A stretch of DNA of 64,000 bases, taken from assembly GCF_013523165.1 (NCBI RefSeq), contig NZ_JAAMQI010000017.1, positions 1 through 64,000 of the forward strand, written 5' to 3'. A program made the translations under genes and the position numbers. This stretch comes from Pseudomonas entomophila (GTDB taxonomy: Bacteria > Pseudomonadota > Gammaproteobacteria > Pseudomonadales > Pseudomonadaceae). This document shows positions 24,576-32,105 of the stretch, piece by piece; the first letter of the stretch is position 1, and every line of letters starts with the position of its first letter. The notes beneath the pieces were generated by a model. It was given only the letters and a program-made list of their open reading frames with translations, was not told the DNA's origin and did no database searches.

Positions 24576-26780
24576 ATGGAAATCAAAGTCAACTTCCTCG
24601 ACAACCTGCGACTTGAAGCCAAGTTCGACGATTTCACGGTGGTGGCCGACCAGCCGATTCGCTACAAGGGCGATGGCTCCGCGCCAGGCCCGTTCGACTA
24701 TTTCCTGGCCTCCTCGGCGCTGTGCGCGGCGTACTTCGTCAAGCTGTACTGCCAGAGCCGCGACATTCCGACCGACAACATCCGTCTGTCGCAGAACAAC
24801 ATCGTCGACCCCGAGAACCGCTACCAGCAGATCTTCAAGATCCAGGTCGAGTTGCCGGCGGACCTGTCGGACAAGGACCGCCAGGGCATCCTGCGCTCCA
24901 TCGACCGCTGCACGGTCAAGAAGGTCGTGCAGACTGGTCCCGCGTTCGTCATCGAAGCGGTCGACGACCTCGATGCCGATGCCCAGGCCCTGCTGATGCC
25001 GGCCCTCGATGCGTCAGGCCGCACCGAGGTGCTGGGCAAGGACCTGCCGCTGGAGCAGACCATCGCCAACCTGTCGGCGCTGATCGCCGACCTGGGCATG
25101 AAGATCGAGGTCGCCTCCTGGCGCAACATCGTGCCCAACGTCTGGTCGCTGCACGTGCGCGACGCGCAGTCGCCGATGTGCTTCACCAACGGCAAGGGCG
25201 CCAGCAAGGAGGCCGCCCTGGCGTCGGCGCTGGGCGAATTCATCGAACGGTTGAACTGCAACTTCTTCTACAACGACCAGTTCTGGGGCGAGGACATCGC
25301 CAACGCCGCCTTCGTGCACTACCCCAACGAGCGCTGGTTCAAGCCGGGTCGCCGCGACGCCTTGCCCAAGGAGATCCTCGACGCCCACTGCCTGGCGATC
25401 TACAACCCCGACGGCGAACTGCGCGGCTCGCACCTGTACGACACCAATTCCGGCAACACCGAACGTGGCATCTGCGCGCTACCCTTCGTGCGGCAATCCG
25501 ATGGCGAGACGGTGTACTTCCCGTCCAACCTGATCGAGAACCTGTACCTGAGCAATGGCATGAGCGCCGGCAACACGCTGGTCGAAGCCCAGGTGCAGTG
25601 CCTGTCGGAAATCTTCGAGCGTGCGGTCAAGCGTGAAATCCTCGAAGGCGAGCTGGCCCTGCCCGATGTGCCCGAACACGTGCTGGCCAAGTACCCCTCG
25701 ATCCTGGCCGGCATTCGCGGCCTCGAAGAACAGGGCTTCCCCGTGCTGGTCAAGGACGCCTCGCTCGGCGGTGACTTCCCGGTCATGTGCGTCACCTTGA
25801 TGAACCCGCGTACCGGTGGCGTGTTCGCCTCGTTCGGCGCCCACCCGTGCCTGGAAGTGGCGCTGGAGCGCAGCCTCACCGAACTGCTGCAAGGCCGCAG
25901 CTTCGAGGGCCTGAACGACTTGCCGCGGCCGACCTTCGAGAGCCAGGCGCTGACCGAGCCGAACAACTTCGTCGAGCACTTCATCGACTCCAGCGGTGTG
26001 GTGTCCTGGCGCTTCTTCAGCGCCAAGGCCGACTTCGACTTCGTCGAGTGGGACTTCTCCGGGCAGGGCCAGGCGTCCACCGCCGACCAGGCCGCCGCGC
26101 TGTTCGGCATCCTCGACGCGCTGGGCAAGGAGGTCTACATGGCGGTCTACGAAGACCTGGGCGCTGCCGCCTGTCGCATCCTGGTGCCGGGCTACTCGGA
26201 GATCTACCCGGTCGACGACCTGATCTGGGACAACACCAACAAGGCCCTGGCCTTTCGCGGCGACATCCTCGACCTGCACCGTCTGGACGACACACGTCTG
26301 CAAGCGCTGCTCGAGCGTCTGGAAGACTGCGAGGTGGACGACTACACCGACATCGCCACGCTGATCGGCGTGGAGTTCGACGACAACACGGTCTGGGGCC
26401 AACTGACGATCCTCGAGCTGAAGCTGCTGATCCATCTGGCCCTGCAGCAGTTCGAAGAGGCGCTGGACCTGGTCGGCGCGTTCTTGCAGTACAACGACAA
26501 CACGCTCGACCGCGGCCTGTTCTACCAGGCCATGAGCGCCGTGCTGGAAGTGGTGCTGGACGATGAGCTGGAGATGGCCGATTTCGAAGGCAATTTCCGT
26601 CGCCTGTTCGGTGATGCGCGCATGGACGCGGTACTGGGGTCGGTCGATGGCAGCGTGCGCTTCCATGGCCTGACGCCGACCAGTTCGAAGCTCGAAGGGC
26701 TGGACCGCCACCTGCGCCTGATCGACAGCTACAAGAAGCTGCACGCAGCCCGTGCCCGCGCTGCGGGCCTGAGCGACTGA
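24576..26780 (+). CDS. OsmC-YcaO fusion protein
   Basis: A 734-residue protein. Residues 1-135 are an OsmC-like domain with both redox cysteines, Cys50 (ASSALC) and Cys112 (DRCTVKK). From about 160 to 555 is a YcaO cyclodehydratase-type ATPase domain, with the conserved acidic ATP/Mg segments ASALGEFIERL and CLSEIFERAVKREI. The last 150 residues look like TPR helices (LTILELKLLIHLALQQFEEALDL). E. coli YcaO, without OsmC, aids RimO in ribosomal protein S12 methylthiolation, so a similar role is plausible. No thiazole/oxazole peptide precursor lies nearby. The start MEIKVNFLDN is chosen by homology; no good ribosome site is seen. Confidence 0.88.
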   Translation: MEIKVNFLDNLRLEAKFDDFTVVADQPIRYKGDGSAPGPFDYFLASSALCAAYFVKLYCQSRDIPTDNIRLSQNNIVDPENRYQQIFKIQVELPADLSDKDRQGILRSIDRCTVKKVVQTGPAFVIEAVDDLDADAQALLMPALDASGRTEVLGKDLPLEQTIANLSALIADLGMKIEVASWRNIVPNVWSLHVRDAQSPMCFTNGKGASKEAALASALGEFIERLNCNFFYNDQFWGEDIANAAFVHYPNERWFKPGRRDALPKEILDAHCLAIYNPDGELRGSHLYDTNSGNTERGICALPFVRQSDGETVYFPSNLIENLYLSNGMSAGNTLVEAQVQCLSEIFERAVKREILEGELALPDVPEHVLAKYPSILAGIRGLEEQGFPVLVKDASLGGDFPVMCVTLMNPRTGGVFASFGAHPCLEVALERSLTELLQGRSFEGLNDLPRPTFESQALTEPNNFVEHFIDSSGVVSWRFFSAKADFDFVEWDFSGQGQASTADQAAALFGILDALGKEVYMAVYEDLGAAACRILVPGYSEIYPVDDLIWDNTNKALAFRGDILDLHRLDDTRLQALLERLEDCEVDDYTDIATLIGVEFDDNTVWGQLTILELKLLIHLALQQFEEALDLVGAFLQYNDNTLDRGLFYQAMSAVLEVVLDDELEMADFEGNFRRLFGDARMDAVLGSVDGSVRFHGLTPTSSKLEGLDRHLRLIDSYKKLHAARARAAGLSD

Positions 26781-26801
26781 TCCGGCTGCCACGACCCGAT
26801 C

Positions 26802-26821
26802 GGGCGGCCCGGCGGCCGCCC
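26802..26821 (+). terminator. Hairpin after the OsmC-YcaO gene
   Basis: GGGCGGCC, loop CGGC, GGCCGCCC: a perfect eight-base-pair stem 21 bases after the stop. There is no T-run, so termination strength is uncertain. Confidence 0.45.
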
Positions 26822-26866
26822 CTCACGTGGTAGAGTGCGCGCGTTCATCGCCTGCAGGATTTCCCC

Positions 26867-27880
26867 ATGCCACAGCTGTCTACAGACGCTCACCTGCCCA
26901 GTTGGGCCCAGGTCAGCGACCGTCATCCGTGCGACGCCCTGCTCCTGGGCAACGGCGCCAGCCGGGCGATCTGGAAGCCGTTCGGCTATTTCTCGCTGTT
27001 CGAGCACGCCCAGCAGGTCCGGCACAAGGCGCTGGGCGTCAGCGACCAGGCCCTGTTCAAGTCCCTGGGCAGCGAACTGTTCGAGCCGGTGCTCAGCGCG
27101 CTCAACACCACGGTGCGCGCCAATGCCGCCCTGGCCATCGGCTCGACGGCACCGCTCAATCGCTACTATTCGATCAAGGAAGCGTTGATCCACGCCGTGC
27201 GCGCGGTTCACGTGCCCTTCGGGCGTTTGCCCGAGGCCACGCTGCAGCGCCTCAACACCGAGCTGCGGCGCTATGCCAGCGTCTACACCAGCAACTACGA
27301 CCTGCTGCTGCCCTGGGCCCTACAACAGGCGCCTGACGGGTTCGCCAGCCGCTTCGACGAGCAGGGCTTCTTCGACGTGCGCCAGCGACCCGGCAACGGC
27401 ACCCAGGTGTGGCACCTGCACGGCGGCCTGCACCTGCTCAAGCTTCCCGATGGCAGCACGCGTCAACGTGCGGCGCGGGCCGGCGAGCTGCTCGATGGCT
27501 TCGCCGTCAACCTGCCCGGCGAAGTGCCCCTGTTCGTCAACGAAGGGCCGAGCGACGACAAGCTGCGGGTCATCCGTCAGTCGGACTACCTGAGCGCAAG
27601 CCTGGGCGAGCTGGCGCGCGAGCGCCGTGGGCTGTGCATTCTGGGCCAGCACCTGGACATCGGCGACCAGCACCTGCTCGAGGCCATCCGCCAGGCCCGC
27701 CCCCAGCACCTGGCCATAGGCCTGCGATCACTGGGCGATGCGGCGGTCCTCAACCAGAAGCGCCACTTCAGCGAGCGGTTCGCCGGGCTCGCCAGTACGC
27801 CCGTGCATTTCTTCGATGCCGCCAGCCACCCTTTGACGATGCCGGACCTGGCCCTGGCCGTGCCCACGCCGCGTCGTTGA
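26867..27880 (+). CDS. DUF4917 protein with SIR2-like motifs
   Basis: A 337-residue soluble protein of the DUF4917 family. The motif order matches SIR2-like NAD-binding proteins: LLLGNGAS at 25-32 (nucleotide loop), TSNYD at 141-145 (Asn expected to contact NAD), WHLHG at 182-186 (catalytic-type His), and LCILGQHLDIGDQHLLEAI at 257-275, which mirrors the C-terminal GxSLxDxH block of SIR2_2 proteins. NAD hydrolysis or ADP-ribose chemistry is therefore inferred, not shown. It follows the OsmC-YcaO gene by 86 bases, past a hairpin, and converges on the methyltransferase. CAGGA precedes the start. Confidence 0.8.
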   Translation: MPQLSTDAHLPSWAQVSDRHPCDALLLGNGASRAIWKPFGYFSLFEHAQQVRHKALGVSDQALFKSLGSELFEPVLSALNTTVRANAALAIGSTAPLNRYYSIKEALIHAVRAVHVPFGRLPEATLQRLNTELRRYASVYTSNYDLLLPWALQQAPDGFASRFDEQGFFDVRQRPGNGTQVWHLHGGLHLLKLPDGSTRQRAARAGELLDGFAVNLPGEVPLFVNEGPSDDKLRVIRQSDYLSASLGELARERRGLCILGQHLDIGDQHLLEAIRQARPQHLAIGLRSLGDAAVLNQKRHFSERFAGLASTPVHFFDAASHPLTMPDLALAVPTPRR

Positions 27881-27888
27881 CGACGGCT

Positions 27889-29121
27889 TCAGCGCGCCGT
27901 TGCGGATGACTCGGCGAGCCAGCCATCGGCGCGCAGCAGGGTTTCCAGGCAGTGCTCGCGCACGCCGTAGAAGCGCTTCAGGTCGTCGATCCGCGCCAGC
28001 TGCGCCGCATTGTCGGCGGGCTGGGCGCGCTTGACCGCCAGGATCATCTTGTTCTTGTTGGTATGTTCCAGCGAGATGAACTCGAAGACCTTGGTCTCGT
28101 AGCCACAGGCCTCGAGGTACAACGCCCGCAGGCCGTCGGTGAGCATTTCGGCCTGCTGCCCCAGGTGCAGCCCGTACTGCAACATCGGCTGCAGGACGTC
28201 GGGGCTGTGCAGCTGGGGGCGGATCTGCTTGTGGCAGCACGGCGAGCACATGATGATCGTCGCGCCACAGCGAATGCCCGTGTGGATCGCGTAGTCGGTG
28301 GCCACGTCGCAGGCATGCAGGGCGATCATCACATCGATCGCCGCAGGCACCACGCTGCGCACGTCCCCGCATTGAAAGTCCAGGCCAGGGTGGTCCAGCC
28401 GCGCGGCCGCGCCGTTGCACAACGTCACCAGCTCCTGACGCAATTCCACGCCTGTGACCTGCGCCTGACGGCCCAGTCGGTCGCTGAGGTAGTCGTGGAT
28501 GGCGAAGGTCAGGTAGCCCTTGCCAGAGCCGAAATCGGCGACCTTCACCGGCTGCCCGGCGTCCAGGGCGGCAGCGCCCAGGGCATGGTCGAAGACTTCG
28601 ATGAACTTGTTGATCTGCTTCCACTTGCGCGACATCGACGGGATCAGCGCCCCTTGCGCATCGGTCACGCCCAGGTCGCGCAGGAACGGGCGTGACAGGT
28701 CCAGGTAGCGTTTCTTCTCGCGGTCGTGGCCGGTCGAGGTCTGCTCACGGGCCACGGGCGCGCCATGTTGCTGGAGCATCGGCTTGCCTTTCTTGCTGAA
28801 GGCCAGCTGGGCCTCGCCCTCGTCGCTGAACAGGTGCGCGTTGCGAAAGCTGCCGGGCAACAGCTCGGCGATGACCGCGAGCGCCTGCGCCGTCGGCAGG
28901 TTGCGGGTAATGTCGCGGGTCTGGTGGCGGTAGACCAGCGACAGGCAGTCTTGCGCCTTGATCCGTACCGGCTTGGCGATGAGGCGCTGCAAGGTCTCGT
29001 CGGCGCCGACGGGGCGGGCCAGGACCAGCTTGCTCAAGCGCTGCCCTTCGAGCGCAGCGGCCAGCAGGGCCAGGAACCGGTCACGCGCATCGGGCGTGGA
29101 AGCAGCAGGTGTAACGGACAT
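27889..29121 (-). CDS. Class I SAM-dependent methyltransferase with PCCH motif
   Basis: A 410-residue protein. The SAM-binding motif VADFGSGKGYLTFA lies at about 200-213, the acidic strand TGVELR at about 230, and the catalytic-region motif CSPCCHKQI at about 290. The PCCH signature and the preceding IALHACDVATDYAI place it with the Methyltransf_32 group (METTL25/GSTCD-like). The substrate is unknown; rRNA, tRNA or protein are all possible. The N-terminal 150 residues form an extra domain (SLVYRHQTRDITRNL). The start at 29121 has GAGG eleven bases upstream. It converges on DUF4917 with an eight-base gap. Confidence 0.82.
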   Translation of the reverse strand: MSVTPAASTPDARDRFLALLAAALEGQRLSKLVLARPVGADETLQRLIAKPVRIKAQDCLSLVYRHQTRDITRNLPTAQALAVIAELLPGSFRNAHLFSDEGEAQLAFSKKGKPMLQQHGAPVAREQTSTGHDREKKRYLDLSRPFLRDLGVTDAQGALIPSMSRKWKQINKFIEVFDHALGAAALDAGQPVKVADFGSGKGYLTFAIHDYLSDRLGRQAQVTGVELRQELVTLCNGAAARLDHPGLDFQCGDVRSVVPAAIDVMIALHACDVATDYAIHTGIRCGATIIMCSPCCHKQIRPQLHSPDVLQPMLQYGLHLGQQAEMLTDGLRALYLEACGYETKVFEFISLEHTNKNKMILAVKRAQPADNAAQLARIDDLKRFYGVREHCLETLLRADGWLAESSATAR

Positions 29122-29459
29122 GGGACAGGGTGCCTCGAAGAACGGATGACGCGCCAGGAGCGCTGTGGCCGGCATTCTACGTCGAGGGCGCTGCCGGGCG
29201 CAGCCTTTGTCGATGGGCGCACCGGGCCGCGCCGTTTCTCGCACGCACACAGGGATGCCGTGATGGCGCCGGGATAGCCTGGGGGCTGGCGCTGCTCACC
29301 GCCCTGTCGATCGCGACGTGCACCCGGCGGATGGGTGGCGTTGCGGTTGGCGTAAGGGTGTGTGATTGTGTTGATGGGCTTCATGGGCCAGGCTTTTCAA
29401 CATCTTTGCCCAACACGATGTGGACCACATCGCTGCTCTGGCAGCGTGGTTCAGCCCCC

Positions 29460-29532
29460 TGTGGGAGCGGGCTTGCCCGCGATGCAGGCGGTGATGGGTC
29501 GGACGCTATCGCGGGCAAGCCCGCTCTCATAG
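29460..29532. repeat. Inverted REP pair (BIME), second subfamily
   Basis: TGTGGGAGCGGGCTTGCCCG at 29460 and GCGGGCAAGCCCGCTCTCAT ending at 29531 face each other across about 20 bases. An AT-rich block of about 48 bases follows to 29580. Confidence 0.8.
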
Positions 29533-29579
29533 AACATAAAATATCTTGTTGATTTTAAAAGGAATAATTTCAGGATTTT

Positions 29580-29700
29580 GTGGGCCCTGCGGGCCCAATC
29601 GCGGCACAGGGGCCGCTCCCACATGGGACCGCGATTGCCTGTGCCACTGCGGCGGGTGTAGGAGCGGCCCCTGTGCCGCGATGGACCGCAAAGCGGTCCC
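29580..29700. repeat. Inverted REP pair (BIME), first subfamily
   Basis: GTGGGCCCTGCGGGCCCAAT at 29580-29624 and GTAGGAGCGGCCCCTGTGCC at 29657-29700 form a pair; the second ends in the variant dyad GGACCGCAAAGCGGTCC. The whole stretch 29122-29901 holds these repeats and no supportable gene. Confidence 0.8.
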
Positions 29701-29901
29701 AGAAATCGATCAGCGACACAGCATCTGAGCACTGCCAGCTATCGCCATGTTCTCTGCGCGACAGCGCGGCGCCGGGGCGGCGGGCGAACTCCCACAGGAT
29801 GGACTGCGCTTGCCTGTATCAGGCCGGTGAAGCTGTGCGACACGCCTCTATCGCACGTCCGGCTGCAACGGGCCCTTCGACCCATCGTGCCTGCCTCTGC
29901 C

Positions 29902-30519
29902 TCAGTCCAACACCACCAACCGGTTCGGCAGCTCGTCCCGCGCCTGCGTCAGCGGCACGTGCACCGCCAGCAGCGCACCGCAGGCCTCGATGCATTCGAC
30001 GAAGCCGTCCAGGGTCTTGCCCTGGCGCACCTGCTCGGTGAACCGGGCGATGATCCCGTCCCAGGCGCCGTCCTCCAGGCGCTCGGCCACGCCATGATCC
30101 ACCAGGATCTCGACGTAGCGCTCTGCCTCGCTGACGAAGATCAGCACGCCGGTGCCTCCGACCGTATGGTGCAGCCGCTGCTCGAGAAACTGCCGACGCG
30201 CCAGGTTGGCGGCCCGCCAGTGGCGGACGCGGCGCGGAATCAGGCGTGTGGTCAAGGCCGGGAGGCGAAACACCAGGCACAGCACGATGAACGTCAGCCA
30301 CTGGGTCAACAGCAGCAGGTTCACGCTCAGCCAGCCGAACACATAGTGCAGCACCCCCGGCACGATCAAGGCCACCAGGCTGGCCCACAGCAGCGGGATG
30401 TAGGCGTAGTCGTCGGCCCGTCGTGCCAGGACCGTGACCAGCTCGGCATCGGTGCCGCGCTCGACCCGGGCGATCGCTTCGGCCACGTGGCGTTGTTCGT
30501 ATTCGCTGAGCAGTGTCAT
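29902..30519 (-). CDS. TPM-domain membrane protein
   Basis: A 205-residue protein with a split TPM (TLP18.3/Psb32/MOLO-1) domain: AIARVERGTDAELVTVLARR at the N-terminus, two or three transmembrane helices at about 42-90, then GTGVLIFVSEAERYVEILVDHGVAER and GKTLDGFVECIEACGALL. This is the companion TPM form usually found after lemA and a first TPM gene. Possibly involved in envelope maintenance; enzymatic activity is unproven. It starts 27 bases after the preceding TPM gene, so the three genes form one operon. Confidence 0.87.
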   Translation of the reverse strand: MTLLSEYEQRHVAEAIARVERGTDAELVTVLARRADDYAYIPLLWASLVALIVPGVLHYVFGWLSVNLLLLTQWLTFIVLCLVFRLPALTTRLIPRRVRHWRAANLARRQFLEQRLHHTVGGTGVLIFVSEAERYVEILVDHGVAERLEDGAWDGIIARFTEQVRQGKTLDGFVECIEACGALLAVHVPLTQARDELPNRLVVLD

Positions 30520-30546
30520 GCCGTCATCATCTCGTTGAGTGTCGTT

Positions 30547-31317
30547 CTACCAGCCACCGGACGAACCTCCGCCCCCGAAACCACCACCGCCGCCGCCAAA
30601 GCCGCCGCCTCCACCGCCACCGAAGCCGCCGCCGCCGAAGCCACCCCCGCCGAAACCGCCGCCCAGGCCACCGCCGAAACCACCGCCGCGACCACCACGG
30701 CCACCGCGGCCGCCGCCAGAGCCGAGCCCCTGCACCACCAGCACGAAGACGAACAACAGGACCACCATGCCCGCGCCCCATGGCACCGACTCGCCTCGGG
30801 AGGCATCATCGGCCGCCCGCTGCGGCTCGGCCAGGGGGTCACCCCCGAGCACCTGCAGCATGGCGCTGACCCCGGCGACGATCCCGTCGGCGAACGCCCC
30901 CTTGCGAAACGCCGGGGTGATCACGCTGTTGATGATCACCGAGGATTGGGCGTCGGTCAGCCGGTCTTCCAGGCCGTACCCGACTTCGATGCGCAGCCGC
31001 CGCTCCTGCTTGGCGACGATCAGCAGCGCCCCGTTGTCCTTGCCCTTCTGGCCGATGCCCCAGTGTCGCCCCAGCCGATACCCGTAGTCCTCGATGCTGT
31101 CACCGCCCAGGTCGGGCACGGTCACCACCACCAGCTGGTCGCCGGTCGCCTGCTCGTGCGCCTTGAGCATGTTGTCGAGTTGCTGGGTGCTGGCGGCATC
31201 GAGCAACCCGGCGGTGTCCACCACACGGCCGGTCAGCGTCGGAAACGCCGGCTCGGCCTGAAGGCTGGCACTGACCAGCCACAGGGCCAGCCAGACGAAC
31301 GCCATCGCCCGGCGCAT
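30547..31317 (-). CDS. TPM-domain protein with glycine-rich tail (YgcG-like)
   Basis: A 256-residue protein. It has a signal peptide (residues 1-22), a TPM domain at about 26-145 (GRVVDTAGLLDAASTQQLDN, VVTVPDLGGDSIEDYGYRLG, NGALLIVAKQERRLRIEVGYGLE), a transmembrane helix at about 178-192, and an extreme Gly-rich tail of about 60 residues with repeated GGGFGG ending SGGW. Such tails are common in YgcG-type proteins and predicted to be cytoplasmic. It shares one base with the lemA stop (TGATG), so it is coupled to lemA. Confidence 0.88.
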   Translation of the reverse strand: MRRAMAFVWLALWLVSASLQAEPAFPTLTGRVVDTAGLLDAASTQQLDNMLKAHEQATGDQLVVVTVPDLGGDSIEDYGYRLGRHWGIGQKGKDNGALLIVAKQERRLRIEVGYGLEDRLTDAQSSVIINSVITPAFRKGAFADGIVAGVSAMLQVLGGDPLAEPQRAADDASRGESVPWGAGMVVLLFVFVLVVQGLGSGGGRGGRGGRGGGFGGGLGGGFGGGGFGGGGFGGGGGGGFGGGGGGFGGGGSSGGW

Positions 31318-31919
31318 CAGAATTTCACTTCAGGTGCCTTGTCGGCGTTGGCGCTGGTCGCCTCGAAGCTCTCGCGCACCTTCAGGTCGCTGTACATCAC
31401 GCTGTGCCAGAGTCGCCCCGGGAAGGTGCGGATCTCGGTGTTGTACTGCTGCACGGCGGTGATGAAGTCGCGACGCGCCACGGCGATGCGGTTCTCGGTG
31501 CCTTCGAGCTGCGACTGCAGGGCCAGGAAGTTCTGGTTGGACTTCAGGTCCGGGTAGCGCTCGGACACCACCATCAGGCGGCTCAGGGCACTGGTCAACT
31601 GGCCTTGGGCCTGCTCGAACTGCTTGAGCTTGTTCGGATCGTCCAGCGTGCTGGCGTCGACCTGGATCGAGGTGGCCTTGGCCCGCGCCTCGATCACGGC
31701 AGTCAGCGTCTCCTGCTCCTGACGGGCGTAGCCCTTGACGGTCTCGACCAGGTTGGGGATGAGGTCCGCACGGCGCTGGTACTGGTTCTGCACCTGGCCC
31801 CAGGCTGCCTTGACCTGTTCATCGTATTGCGGGATGTTGTTGATGCCGCAGCCGGCCAACAGGCTGCCCAGCATCAGCAACACCACCATCTGGACAGACT
31901 TGATCTGAGTCATCTGCAT
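31317..31919 (-). CDS. LemA-family protein
   Basis: A 200-residue protein. A hydrophobic N-terminus ends in the lipobox LLAGCG, suggesting a lipoprotein. The rest is a long helical hairpin with the LemA signature: YDEQVKAAWGQVQNQYQRRA, DLIPNLVETVKGYARQEQETL, ENRIAVARRDFITAVQQYN. LemA proteins commonly pair with TPM proteins, as here; function is unclear. The start at 31919 is chosen because AGGGAG lies ten bases upstream; GTG at 31928 and ATG at 31913 are alternatives. Confidence 0.87.
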   Translation of the reverse strand: MQMTQIKSVQMVVLLMLGSLLAGCGINNIPQYDEQVKAAWGQVQNQYQRRADLIPNLVETVKGYARQEQETLTAVIEARAKATSIQVDASTLDDPNKLKQFEQAQGQLTSALSRLMVVSERYPDLKSNQNFLALQSQLEGTENRIAVARRDFITAVQQYNTEIRTFPGRLWHSVMYSDLKVRESFEATSANADKAPEVKF

Positions 31920-31986
31920 GTCGCGCACGCTCCCTGGTTCGCTCTCGAATAATCATGAATCGGGCATAATCGGCCGGTAACCGCTG

Positions 31987-32004
31987 GATCGGGCTGGCCC
32001 GATC
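31987..32004. promoter_or_regulatory. Perfect dyad between lemA and bglX
   Basis: GATCGGGC, TG, GCCCGATC, an eight-base-pair dyad in the divergent spacer, 68 bases from lemA and 102 from bglX. It may be an operator or a transcript hairpin; no regulator is encoded nearby. Confidence 0.4.
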
Positions 32005-32105
32005 GGCTAAAAAGCCCCGGCAGACTCTACAACAATAGTCGCTGAGCTTCTCTCATCGCGCGCCCGTCGCCGTGGATAGGGACAGCGGCCCAGAGAAAAG
32101 AATTC

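Noticed and set aside
24576..26780. A thiazole/oxazole-modified peptide cluster around the YcaO domain
   Set aside because: No E1-like partner, dehydrogenase, protease or precursor peptide is encoded next to it.
26867..29121. A multi-gene defence island (SIR2-like protein plus methyltransferase)
   Set aside because: The genes converge rather than form an operon, composition matches the surroundings, and no nuclease, helicase or mobile element lies nearby.
29460..29700. CRISPR-like array of palindromic repeats
   Set aside because: Repeats alternate in orientation, have irregular spacing and match REP units found across the window; no cas genes.
30539..31087. Proline-rich frame opposite the glycine-rich tail of the TPM protein
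   Set aside because: Pro-rich sequence is the direct complement of GGN glycine codons; no independent coding support.
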